Position numbers and translations under genes: made by a program. From NCBI GenBank assembly GCA_021777225.1, contig JAJYDQ010000002.1, positions 42,001 to 106,000 of the forward strand: DNA of 64,000 nt, read 5' to 3'. This document shows positions 55,097 to 63,621 of the stretch, piece by piece. The notes below the pieces were generated by a model that worked only from the letters and a program-made list of their open reading frames with translations, did not search any database and was not told where the DNA came from. The DNA is from Deltaproteobacteria bacterium (GTDB taxonomy: Bacteria > Desulfobacterota > Desulfomonilia > Desulfomonilales > Desulfomonilaceae). Positions within the stretch are counted from its first letter, which is position 1, and each line of letters starts with the position of its first letter.

Positions 55097-57844
55097 ATGC
55101 AAGACCAAGGCAAAACCAAGAAACAGCTAATTGACGAATTGAAAGAAATGCGCCTTAAAGTGGCTGAATATCAAGCTTCTAGTGCTACTCAACTGGACAT
55201 TCCGGAACGCAATCAGGTGAAAGATGAGTTGCGTGAGGATGAACAGTGCTTCCGCACTCTATTTGAACGACATGATGCCGTCATGCTGCTGATCGAACCC
55301 AACTCAGGGGCTATTATCGATGCCAACGCAGCAGCAGCTAAATACTACGGATACTCCCGTGATACCCTCAGAAGAATGAGGATCCAGGAAATTAATTATT
55401 TGCCTCCAAAAGAGGTTTTGGCCGAAAGGCGTCGTGCCAAGCTGGAAGAGCGAAACTATTTTGTCTTCCTGCATAGACTTGCCAATGGTGAAACTCGAAC
55501 AGTGGAAGTACATTCGTCACCCGTAGACATTCAGGGGCGAACATTATTGTTTTCCATAATTCATGACATCACCGATCGCAAGCGAGCAGAAGATGCTCTA
55601 AGAGAATCAGAGCAAAAATATCGCGCCGTTGTGGATGGAGCACATGAGGGGATTCTCGTCGCCCAGGATGGAAAGATTCGCCTCGTTAACCCAAGGGTGT
55701 GCGAGATGGTTGGTTTTGAAGTGGGCGAATTGCTTGATAGACCTTTTACTGAGTTCATACATCCAGATGACAGGGACTTGGTGCTTCAGCGCCATTATCG
55801 GAGACTCAAAGGCGAGAAATTCGAGAGCCGTTATTCATTGAGGTTGATTGTAAAAGATGGAACAGAAAGATGTTTTTATATCGATTCAAGACTAATTTCA
55901 TGGGGTGGTGAACCGGCAAGCGTGGTTTTCCTTACTGACATTACCGAGCAAATACGAATGGAATATGAGCTTAAGAATAGCGAGGAACTCTATCACTCTC
56001 TGGTAGAAAACAGTTTTGATGGAGTATTTCTTCAAAAAGGGCCGAAGATCGCATTCGCCAATTCGCGGCTTTATGAGATGCTTGGTTATTCCAAAGATGA
56101 GTTGGTAGGTATGGACCACTGGGCGGTTTACCATCGAGACGACCGAGAAATTATTCCCAGACGGTCCTTGGCAAGGATGAGAAAAGAACAAGTTTCTAAT
56201 AGATACGAGGCTAGGTTGCTGCGAAAAGACGGAACATCGTTCCACGCAGAAATCAGCGCTCGTGAAGTGACAGTGAAAGGTCTGCCTGGACTGCAAGTTT
56301 GGGTAAGAGATATTACGAAGCAAAGGCGATCCGAGAACGTACAGAGGCGACTGGCCGCCGCCGTAGAACAAGCGGCTGAAAGCATAATTGTAACGGATAC
56401 CATCGGAAATATTGAATACGTAAACCCGGCCTTCGAGAGCATAACAGGGTACACACGAGACGAAGCAATCGGGAAAACACCCGAGATCTTGAGTAGTGGT
56501 ACCCATGACCAGAAATTCTATAAGGATCTTTGGGATGTCATTGCACGTGGAGACGTCTGGAGAGGTGAATTCGTAAACAGGAGAAAAGATGGAACGCTTT
56601 ATCAGGAAGACTGTGTAATATCACCCGTTCGGGATTCTTTAGGCAAACTAGTAAATTTTGTTTCCATAGGACGAGACAAAACTCTAGAAATCGAGCTTCG
56701 AAAGCAGCTTTTCTGGGCACAAAAAATGGAAGCGATTGGAACCCTTACCGGGGGCATTGCCCACGATTTCAACAATCTACTCCAGGTAGTATTGGGGTAT
56801 TCCGAACTCATGCTCCAGAGAAAAAAGGGAAATGAAACTGACTATACCCAATTACTCCATATACATGAGGCTGGCAAACGCGGAGTTGACCTTATCCAGC
56901 GCTTGCTGACTTTTAGTAGAAAAATTGAGCCTAATCTCCGTCCTGTGAACTTGAATCAACAGGTAATTGAAATCGAGGGCCTTCTATCTCGAACTATACC
57001 CAGAAATATTAAAATTGACCTACACCTAGGCGCTGACCTGGAATTAATTCGAGCTGATCCTTCCCAGATTGGGCAAATTATAATGAATCTTGGGGTGAAC
57101 GCCAGAGACGCAATGCCGGAAGGGGGGACATTGTCCGTCATAACTGCAAACGATCAGTTGGACCAGGATTTCTGCCGGAGACATCTTGGAGCCAAGCCCG
57201 GACGCTATGTATCCCTCACCGTTTCAGACACTGGTTATGGTATGGATCAGGAAACGCAACTTCACATCTTCGAGCCATTCTTCACTACCAAGGAAGTAGG
57301 AAAGGGGACCGGTTTGGGGCTTGCTACGGTTTATGGAATCGTTAAACTACATGACGGTTACATAATATGTTACAGCGAACCTGAACATGGGACTACCTTT
57401 AAAATTTGTTTTCCTGCAATTTCATTTGAAAGAGAACCCCAAACCAAAGTCGAAGAGACGCTTTTACGGGGTGGGTCCGAAACAATTCTCCTTATTGATG
57501 ACGACACCTCTGTAAGAGATTGGGGTACCGAAATTCTAAGTAGCGTTGGCTACAAAGTCCTCACTGCAACTAATGGAAAAGAGGCTTTGGAGATATATCA
57601 AAGAGAAAGAGAGAGAATCTCCCTAGTGATTTTGGATCTAATAATGCCGGAAATGGGTGGCAAGCAATTTCTGACGGAAATTCTAGGGATCAACACCAGA
57701 GGGAATGTACTTGTGGTTAGTGGCTTTCCCGTGGACAAACAGGCTAATTCCATGTTGGCGGCGGGGGCAAAGGCATTCGTACAAAAACCCTTTAATGCGA
57801 AGCAACTTTTGGACAAAATTCGTCAAATCTTGGATGAGGATTGA
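55097..57844 (+). CDS. PAS4 hybrid sensor histidine kinase with C-terminal receiver
   Basis: 915 residues, no membrane segment. A short coiled coil (1-45) is followed by four PAS domains (about 50-165, 170-290, 295-410, 415-540), several ending with the DIT-x(R/K) of PAC motifs (HDITDRK, VRDITKQ). The DHp helix has LTGGIAHDFNNLLQVV (His about 556), then HATPase_c (IIMNLGVNARDAMPEGG, DTGYGMD, FFTTK, GTGLGLATV), and a receiver at about 795-912 (LLIDDDTS, phospho-acceptor Asp near 846 in ILDLIMPEMGG, final Lys in VQKPF). Cytoplasmic sensing of redox, oxygen or a ligand is likely; the partner is unknown. Good GGGAG upstream of the ATG. Confidence 0.95.
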   Translation: MQDQGKTKKQLIDELKEMRLKVAEYQASSATQLDIPERNQVKDELREDEQCFRTLFERHDAVMLLIEPNSGAIIDANAAAAKYYGYSRDTLRRMRIQEINYLPPKEVLAERRRAKLEERNYFVFLHRLANGETRTVEVHSSPVDIQGRTLLFSIIHDITDRKRAEDALRESEQKYRAVVDGAHEGILVAQDGKIRLVNPRVCEMVGFEVGELLDRPFTEFIHPDDRDLVLQRHYRRLKGEKFESRYSLRLIVKDGTERCFYIDSRLISWGGEPASVVFLTDITEQIRMEYELKNSEELYHSLVENSFDGVFLQKGPKIAFANSRLYEMLGYSKDELVGMDHWAVYHRDDREIIPRRSLARMRKEQVSNRYEARLLRKDGTSFHAEISAREVTVKGLPGLQVWVRDITKQRRSENVQRRLAAAVEQAAESIIVTDTIGNIEYVNPAFESITGYTRDEAIGKTPEILSSGTHDQKFYKDLWDVIARGDVWRGEFVNRRKDGTLYQEDCVISPVRDSLGKLVNFVSIGRDKTLEIELRKQLFWAQKMEAIGTLTGGIAHDFNNLLQVVLGYSELMLQRKKGNETDYTQLLHIHEAGKRGVDLIQRLLTFSRKIEPNLRPVNLNQQVIEIEGLLSRTIPRNIKIDLHLGADLELIRADPSQIGQIIMNLGVNARDAMPEGGTLSVITANDQLDQDFCRRHLGAKPGRYVSLTVSDTGYGMDQETQLHIFEPFFTTKEVGKGTGLGLATVYGIVKLHDGYIICYSEPEHGTTFKICFPAISFEREPQTKVEETLLRGGSETILLIDDDTSVRDWGTEILSSVGYKVLTATNGKEALEIYQRERERISLVILDLIMPEMGGKQFLTEILGINTRGNVLVVSGFPVDKQANSMLAAGAKAFVQKPFNAKQLLDKIRQILDED

Positions 57845-57913
57845 TTGATCAACTTCAAATAATCGAGTGGGCCACAAAAAAATCAATCAATTCCAAAGGT
57901 TTTCGACATTGAT

Positions 57914-58123
57914 TTACGAAGGCTTTTCTTCAAGAAACTCCTGAATCTTATCCACATAAGTAAGAATATCTTTTAGCAACGGCCTTACCACCAAAGCCCA
58001 TTCTTGCTGTTCTCCTATTTTTACGCTCCCGGCCTCCAATACTTTAGCGACTACAAACAGTTTGGTCCGCGCATCGTAGATCTCCTGTCTAATTTTCTGT
58101 ACAGTCCATGATTGGTCGTTCAA
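57914..58123 (-). CDS. Small helical protein, unknown function
   Basis: About 69 residues, predominantly helical and charged (TVQKIRQEIYDARTKLF, IQEFLEEKPS). The TTG at 58123 is chosen because GGAG lies six bases upstream; a longer reading from a TTG at 58135 includes that site. No Cys, signal or membrane segment. Convergent with the hybrid kinase gene. I recognise no family; moderate confidence it is a real gene because of codon-like structure and the start site. Confidence 0.5.
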   Translation of the reverse strand: MNDQSWTVQKIRQEIYDARTKLFVVAKVLEAGSVKIGEQQEWALVVRPLLKDILTYVDKIQEFLEEKPS

Positions 58124-58207
58124 TTTTATCTCCAATATTTGCAGATTTTGTTGTTGGTATTATTAAAGAATGTAAGAACCAAGTCAAAGAAATTAATGGG
58201 CTAAAGC

Positions 58208-58238
58208 GGCTCCCGCGGTCTTTTGGCTCCCGCGGGAG
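58208..58238. repeat. GC-rich direct repeat with palindrome
   Basis: GGCTCCCGCGG occurs at 58208-58218 and again at 58225-58235; the second copy is part of the perfect palindrome CTCCCGCGGGAG (58227-58238). Located between iorB (3' end) and the small helical gene. It could be a transcription terminator or a REP-like element; the surrounding DNA is far less GC-rich. Confidence 0.5.
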
Positions 58239-58305
58239 GTTTTGGGGAGTAAGTTTCTACCCTAGCCCACTTGGGGGAATGAATCGATATAAATTGTTTT
58301 GGAAA

Positions 58306-58896
58306 TTACGCCGCTCCCATCGATCTGCCTTCATGAAAAGCCCGAATATTGATATCGACCAAATTGGGCTTTAGCGTCTCTCTCAAGGTCTGTTCATAGA
58401 TTTCCGCAGGAATATCCAGAAATTTGCTTAATACTCCGAGGAAAATTACGTTCAAGACCCTTGGATTTCCAATTTTCTTTGCGACGGAGGGACCGTCAAC
58501 GACAATTGTATTCGGGGCCTTCTGCCTGATTCGTTCGAGGACGTCCGGGGGGTACTGCTGTTGGCCAGTAAAAACAGCGGGAGGCAATATCTTCTGATTA
58601 TTTACAATCACCTGTCCATTTTCTGAAAGAAAAGGGAAATATCTCAAAGTCTCAATCTGTTCAAATGAAAGTAGCACATCTGCTTCACCCATTTTTATGA
58701 TCGGTGAACTGACAACTTTTCCGAAACGAACGTGGCTGGATACCGAGCCTCCTCTTTGAGCCATCCCGTGTATTTCGTTCTTTTTGACATCATATCCGTG
58801 CCGTGCAGCTACTCGCCCAAGCACGTCACTTGCTAAAATTATCCCTTGTCCACCCACGCCAACGATCAATACATTGTAAACGCGGTTCTGGCTCAT
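58306..58896 (-). CDS. iorB: Indolepyruvate:ferredoxin oxidoreductase, beta subunit
   Basis: 196 residues, the gamma-type domain of 2-oxoacid:ferredoxin oxidoreductases. Typical segments are VGVGGQGIILASDVLGRVA, EIHGMAQRGGSVSSHVRFG and VLNVIFLGVL. It works with IorA to turn arylpyruvates, made by transamination of aromatic amino acids, into aryl-acetyl-CoA with reduction of ferredoxin. The ATG overlaps the iorA stop (ATGA) and has GGAGG upstream. Confidence 0.95.
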   Translation of the reverse strand: MSQNRVYNVLIVGVGGQGIILASDVLGRVAARHGYDVKKNEIHGMAQRGGSVSSHVRFGKVVSSPIIKMGEADVLLSFEQIETLRYFPFLSENGQVIVNNQKILPPAVFTGQQQYPPDVLERIRQKAPNTIVVDGPSVAKKIGNPRVLNVIFLGVLSKFLDIPAEIYEQTLRETLKPNLVDINIRAFHEGRSMGAA

Positions 58897-60674
58897 GACG
58901 CCTCCTCGATAGCATCAAATTTGCAAACCTCAAAACACGTACCGCATCCGACGCACAATGCGGCGTTTATTCTACTATAACCTTTGCGCTTTTTACCTGG
59001 TTCCGGGACATCGATCTTGACAAACTCGAGAGCAGGACAACCGGTGTTGATACATGTTTTGCAACCGGTACACACGTCTTGCTTAATTCGCAGGGGTTTG
59101 TCAGGTAATATTCGGCCGGACTTCAATAGAGCGCAAGGGGCTCGAGAAATTATCACTGATGGTTCAGGCGCTTCAAGTTCTTCTTTAATCACCTTTTCGA
59201 GTTCCCTAATTTGGTAGGGATTGACCGTCCTTACGCGTTTCAGGCCAAAGGAAGAGCACAATTTTTCCATGTCAACTGCGATCGTGGGTTCTTCCCGTAG
59301 GGTGAATCCTGTTCCTGGATGTTGTTGAGCCCCCGTCATAGCGGTAATTCTATTGTCTACTATTACAACCGTCGCATGACCACCGTTGTAGGCGAGTTCC
59401 AGCAAAGGGGTCATGCCAGAATGGAAAAATGTTGAGTCTCCTATGACCGCAACGGCCTTTCCTTTTGCCGATTCTCCAAGTGATCTGGCAAGCCCGGATG
59501 AAATCCCTATGCCGGCCCCCATGCACAGACAATTGTCCAACATTCCCAAAGGCGGCAGCGCCCCCAATGTGTAGCAACCAATGTCGCCGGCTACGTAAAC
59601 CTTGTTCTTCTTTAAAGCAGTGAAGGTAGCTCGATGAGGGCATCCTGGACACATGTTCGGTGGTCTCATAGGTAGTTCGAGGTCAATCCCACCGATACTC
59701 TTGGCGGAGGACTCACCAGTGAGGATGATTTCTACCTGCTCCGGGGAAAGTTCTCCGCATAAACCAGTCAGGTTTTTCCCCTCAACTTTTATCCCCATGA
59801 GCCGTACAGCTTCTTCAATAAACGGATCAAGTTCTTCTATGACAATTAAACGTTTGACTCTTGATGCAAAGTCCCGGACCATCTTTTCAGGAAGAGGCCA
59901 CACCATCCCTAATTTCAGAAAGGACGCGTTAGGCATGGATTCGCGGGCATATTGAAATGCGACCCCAGATGTAATGATGCCTATGGAATCATCTCCCATG
60001 ATGACCCTGTTAAAGGGGAAAGTTTCGGCGAATGTAGCAAGATTTTTGAGCCTTTCTTCAACTATCGGGTGTTTTCTCCTAGCCATGGCGGGAAGCATCA
60101 CATATTTGACAGCGTCCTTTTTGAGGCCAAGTTCCCTGGGGCCTTCCTTCCTTTCACCAATTTCCACGAGTGACATGGAATGTGATATTCGTGTGGAGCT
60201 TCTGAATATTACAGGAGTATCAAAATCTTCGCTTATTCTAAGAGATTCTCCAATGAAATCTTTAGCTTCCTGGCTATCAGAAGGCTCAAGACATGGGACT
60301 TTACCGAATTTTGCGTAGTTCCTTGTGTCCTGTTCGTTTTGGGAAGAATGCATGGCAGGGTCATCGCAGACTACTATTACGAATCCACCATTGACACCTG
60401 TATAGGAAAGAGTCATGAACGGGTCGGCCGCTACGTTGAGCCCGACATGTTTCATGGCCGCCATAGCCCTCGATCCACCATATGACGCCCCAGCCGCAAC
60501 TTCGACAGCCACTTTTTCATTAGGCGCCCACCCTGCGACAATTTCCGGGTATCTTTCTCCGATGTATTCGAGGATTTCCGTGCTAGGTGTTCCCGGATAC
60601 GCTGAGGCTAATCGAACGCCATATTCATAAGCCCCACGTGCTATTGCTTCATTTCCTGATAATAGCTCTTTCAC
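58893..60674 (-). CDS. iorA: Indolepyruvate:ferredoxin oxidoreductase, alpha subunit
   Basis: 593 residues from the GTG at 60674, which has AAGGTGA seven bases upstream; a reading 25 codons longer from an ATG lacks such a site. The N-terminal pyrimidine domain (GNEAIARGAYEYGVRLASAYPGTPS region, residues 5-35) is followed by the TPP-binding domain (GDIGCYTLG, GDSTFFHSG, VDNRITAMTG) and two 4Fe-4S clusters at the C-terminus (CTGCKTCINTGCP and CVGCGTCFEVCKF). Oxygen-sensitive enzyme of anaerobic aromatic amino acid use. A likely promoter lies about 140 bp upstream. Confidence 0.96.
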   Translation of the reverse strand: MKELLSGNEAIARGAYEYGVRLASAYPGTPSTEILEYIGERYPEIVAGWAPNEKVAVEVAAGASYGGSRAMAAMKHVGLNVAADPFMTLSYTGVNGGFVIVVCDDPAMHSSQNEQDTRNYAKFGKVPCLEPSDSQEAKDFIGESLRISEDFDTPVIFRSSTRISHSMSLVEIGERKEGPRELGLKKDAVKYVMLPAMARRKHPIVEERLKNLATFAETFPFNRVIMGDDSIGIITSGVAFQYARESMPNASFLKLGMVWPLPEKMVRDFASRVKRLIVIEELDPFIEEAVRLMGIKVEGKNLTGLCGELSPEQVEIILTGESSAKSIGGIDLELPMRPPNMCPGCPHRATFTALKKNKVYVAGDIGCYTLGALPPLGMLDNCLCMGAGIGISSGLARSLGESAKGKAVAVIGDSTFFHSGMTPLLELAYNGGHATVVIVDNRITAMTGAQQHPGTGFTLREEPTIAVDMEKLCSSFGLKRVRTVNPYQIRELEKVIKEELEAPEPSVIISRAPCALLKSGRILPDKPLRIKQDVCTGCKTCINTGCPALEFVKIDVPEPGKKRKGYSRINAALCVGCGTCFEVCKFDAIEEAS

Positions 60675-60816
60675 GGTCACTTCACCTTTCGTTAGTTTCC
60701 AGGGCGCTGACTCATTACAAGCCGCACCCGATTCTTGACAGGACATCAAGAAAGGCCCAGCTCATAATGGGCAAGAATCCATTTGCCGGGCAATTCCTTT
60801 GGACATTATAAATATA

Positions 60817-60845
60817 ATCCTAATCTGAGTTTGCAGGACTGTCAA
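60817..60845 (-). promoter_or_regulatory. Candidate sigma-70 promoter of iorAB
   Basis: On the minus strand TTGACA (60840-60845), a 17-bp spacer and TAGGAT (60817-60822). The predicted leader before the iorA GTG is about 135 bases. A palindrome ATTATAAATATAAT (60805-60818) overlaps the -10 and start region. Confidence 0.5.
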
Positions 60846-60859
60846 GATTTTCATATATG

Positions 60860-60873
60860 TGTCAATAGTGACA
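60860..60873. promoter_or_regulatory. Short inverted repeat upstream of the iorAB promoter
   Basis: TGTCA-ATAG-TGACA, 15 bp upstream of the iorAB -35 box. Position suits an activator or repressor site; the regulator is not known. Confidence 0.3.
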
Positions 60874-61121
60874 ACCGCAGGTTTATTATACATATAACAT
60901 AACAGCCTGATTTAATAATATTATATTGGTCAACTTATCTATCTGTAGCCTGTTGTCATGTTCATCTATATGAAACTATGATCGGTAAAGCAACAATCAA
61001 GGAATCGATTTGCTGGGGATCCTTGGTTATTGGTTCTGGATTATTATTGATTTATCTCAAAATAAATGTTAATAATGTGAACAATTTGCGTCATCACTAC
61101 AGAATATTTTGAGAGATTCTT
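60874..61121. other. AT-rich intergenic region
   Basis: Between the divergent iorAB and L,D-transpeptidase genes (447 bp gene-free in all, counting the iorAB promoter). AT-rich, with no ORF or repeat I can support. It presumably holds the promoter of the transpeptidase gene, but I see no clear -35/-10 pair. Confidence 0.5.
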
Positions 61122-62186
61122 ATGATCAGATTGATAGCTCTGATTCTAAGTTTTAGTGTTGTTTTGCTCACTTCGGTTCTGGCGGGACCTCAAGGCCCTG
61201 AAGGTGTTTCTGTGATCGACTCGGTGCTTTCAGATTCAAACTTGACGCTGCATAGACCGGTGTTGCACGCGAGAAGTTACGAACAGCCTCGTGTGAAATT
61301 CACTTCAGCACAAACATCGTCAAGTACACGGCACAAACGTCGGTCCAAAGACAAATGGCGCCCCGATTCCGGACTCACCACCGCAGCCGAAAGTAGTTAT
61401 TCATTGTCATCCTCAAAGAACAGGTCTATGACTCTTTCCTCGATCAAATCGATTTTTGACATCAGGGTTCCTGGGGACCCTAGGATTCAGTTGGAAGGCT
61501 GGAAAGACAGTCCAAATAGATCAGTCTCGTCGCCCCCCTGCCTGGATCTTAAAAAGAACGAAAAAATCGCTATCCCGGGGGATTTTCTTAAAAGACTTGG
61601 TAGCATTCCAAAAACTGCGGGCGAATCCTACGAAGAATCCCCCAGCCGGAGGCTTGAGATACAGGTAAGTCACTCAACACATATTTTTAAATTGATTGCG
61701 CACACAAAGTCGACGGATCCCGATGTGCTCTATGAGTGCAAGATTGGCCTTGGGGCCCCTGAATTCCCGACCCCCGTAGGGGTATATTATGTAACTCACA
61801 TTTATGATCAGGACCCATGGTGGATTCCACCGGCAAACAGGGCATGGGCTGCCGGCGATTCACCCAGTAAGAGGGTTTACGGTGGCACCATGGCGCCGCT
61901 ATTGAAAAAAAGGACTGCAACACCCAAAAAAAAGGACGTGACATCTGAGGATCGGGTAGAAGGGCAAGTTAAACTGGAAGACTATGGATACAGGTTCCAT
62001 GGAACTAACGCTCCACGAAGTATTGGCCGCAATCAATCACATGGTTGTGTGCGAATGCTGTCGAATGACGCAAGAAAAGTCGCTGCTATAATTGAGGACA
62101 AGGTGGGTATAGCCGAGCGAAAAGAATCTGAAAACGGGTCTTTCGCTATTCTCAATGCGCCCGTCAGACTAAACTTGATTAAATGA
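61122..62186 (+). CDS. Exported L,D-transpeptidase (YkuD domain)
   Basis: 354 residues. Signal peptide (1-21, cut near VLAGP). A Ser/Arg/Lys-rich linker (about 50-130) leads to a YkuD catalytic domain (about 180-350) with HGTNAPRSIG and the active-site SHGCVRM (His307, Cys309). Such enzymes form 3-3 peptidoglycan crosslinks or tie lipoproteins to the wall. A lysine-rich insert (KKRTATPKKKD) within the domain, about residues 262-275, is unusual. The Shine-Dalgarno is weak (GAGAG). Single gene. Confidence 0.92.
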   Translation: MIRLIALILSFSVVLLTSVLAGPQGPEGVSVIDSVLSDSNLTLHRPVLHARSYEQPRVKFTSAQTSSSTRHKRRSKDKWRPDSGLTTAAESSYSLSSSKNRSMTLSSIKSIFDIRVPGDPRIQLEGWKDSPNRSVSSPPCLDLKKNEKIAIPGDFLKRLGSIPKTAGESYEESPSRRLEIQVSHSTHIFKLIAHTKSTDPDVLYECKIGLGAPEFPTPVGVYYVTHIYDQDPWWIPPANRAWAAGDSPSKRVYGGTMAPLLKKRTATPKKKDVTSEDRVEGQVKLEDYGYRFHGTNAPRSIGRNQSHGCVRMLSNDARKVAAIIEDKVGIAERKESENGSFAILNAPVRLNLIK

Positions 62187-62249
62187 CCACATCAGCTTTG
62201 GACTAACTTTTTTGAGATCGACAAAACGGGTGTTCAAATTGAGTTGATA

Positions 62250-63341
62250 TCACCTGCCTGATTGGCCCCAATCTTTTTCAATGCCGTAATCAATAATTTT
62301 GTCAACATAAGCCGAAGTTATTGGGGGAACCGGCAAGTCGCTTATAGCGCTATCAATGTTAGAGCGATCAAAAACCGGGTTGTTAGCGAAATGCAGCAAA
62401 ATGGTCTGCATTTGTCTCCACACCATGCGCTCGATCCTGTTTCTAGGCTGAGTAAACGGAGCGCCGGCCCCTGCAAATCTCAATCCCCCAACTCTAAATC
62501 TTCTGCAAACTTGGGAAAGGGTCCATTCGTGGGTGGGGGGATCAGGATGTGTGAGATGAAAAATCTTGTTGTGATGCTCTGGTTTTTCCATAATGCGGAT
62601 AGCAGCTTTAGCAACGTAGTCCACAGGCGCCACATTTGTCACCCCATCAGGGTTGGCCGGGATATCAATATTGAGATTCAAACGGTCAAGTCCCTCTGCG
62701 TCGCCCATTAATCTATCCAAAAGATGCGCGGCCTGAAAAAGAATATAATAGCCCGAAAAGGAAGTGCATCGTCCGGTCTCAGAGTGACCGACTATAATCG
62801 ACGGTCGTAAAATAGTGGCCTTGTCCATCCATATCTGTTCCGCTTCCCATTTGCTTTCCTCGTAAACATTTACAAAATCGCCCCTTGGATGATTAACTTC
62901 CCTGACAACTTGACCCTGTATCAACCCGCAAACATACGCAGTGCTTATAACATGGACCTTCAATGGGTTGCGATCGATCAATTTTCTAAGGGTTATAGTG
63001 GATCCCAGATTTGTTTTAAGCGGTTCTCCATGTTCATCCATGTGCAATCTGGTAGAAGCCGCGCTGTGTAACAACGTGTCAACTTCATCTATCCCCGGGT
63101 AGTTTTTGCACCACTGTTCCCACTGATCGTCTGCTTCCAGAATGCCGCCTTTAAACCACCTTAGGGATTCCGCGCTTCTTGGCAATCCCAAACTGCTTAA
63201 AAAGCGAATGGTATCGAGTTTGCGTGATTCGCTTCTATAATGGGCCCATACTCTATGACCGCGATCCAAAAGCTCAACCAGTAAATATTCTCCAAGGAAC
63301 CCTGTTCCTCCTGTGAGAAGAACATTCATGGAATCGGACAT
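62250..63341 (-). CDS. Extended SDR, thioester-reductase-like
   Basis: 363 residues. Rossmann motif LLTGGTGFLG (8-17), the catalytic pair Tyr160 and Lys164 (VYEESKWEAEQ), and the ILRPSIIVGHSETG segment typical of Lys2/fatty-acyl-reductase-type thioester reductases. It may reduce an acyl thioester to an aldehyde or alcohol, or be a nucleotide-sugar epimerase-like enzyme; the first is favoured by resemblance and by the adjacent synthase-like gene. ATG at 63341 with GGAGG four bases upstream; a longer reading of 16 more codons lacks this site. Divergent from the gene at 63622. Confidence 0.82.
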   Translation of the reverse strand: MSDSMNVLLTGGTGFLGEYLLVELLDRGHRVWAHYRSESRKLDTIRFLSSLGLPRSAESLRWFKGGILEADDQWEQWCKNYPGIDEVDTLLHSAASTRLHMDEHGEPLKTNLGSTITLRKLIDRNPLKVHVISTAYVCGLIQGQVVREVNHPRGDFVNVYEESKWEAEQIWMDKATILRPSIIVGHSETGRCTSFSGYYILFQAAHLLDRLMGDAEGLDRLNLNIDIPANPDGVTNVAPVDYVAKAAIRIMEKPEHHNKIFHLTHPDPPTHEWTLSQVCRRFRVGGLRFAGAGAPFTQPRNRIERMVWRQMQTILLHFANNPVFDRSNIDSAISDLPVPPITSAYVDKIIDYGIEKDWGQSGR

Positions 63342-63621
63342 ATATCCTCCGCAGGCTTTAAAGCTCCGCTCTAAAAAAGTTCCAAGCAAACATAGTAGTC
63401 TAAAACATCACAGGAACATATTACAAACTAAAATCTGATGTCCATGCCATGTTTTCACGCTGTGGTTTTTTGCATAACAAACTCAACACACTATAATGAC
63501 AAGATAAATATGCCAAACCGATAGCCAGTATATTGACTTCAACCAGAATTTGTTGATTACATCATATGGCTAATGAGGTATACTATAAGTTTAGACTAAT
63601 TTATTCAACCAAAGGTGTTAG

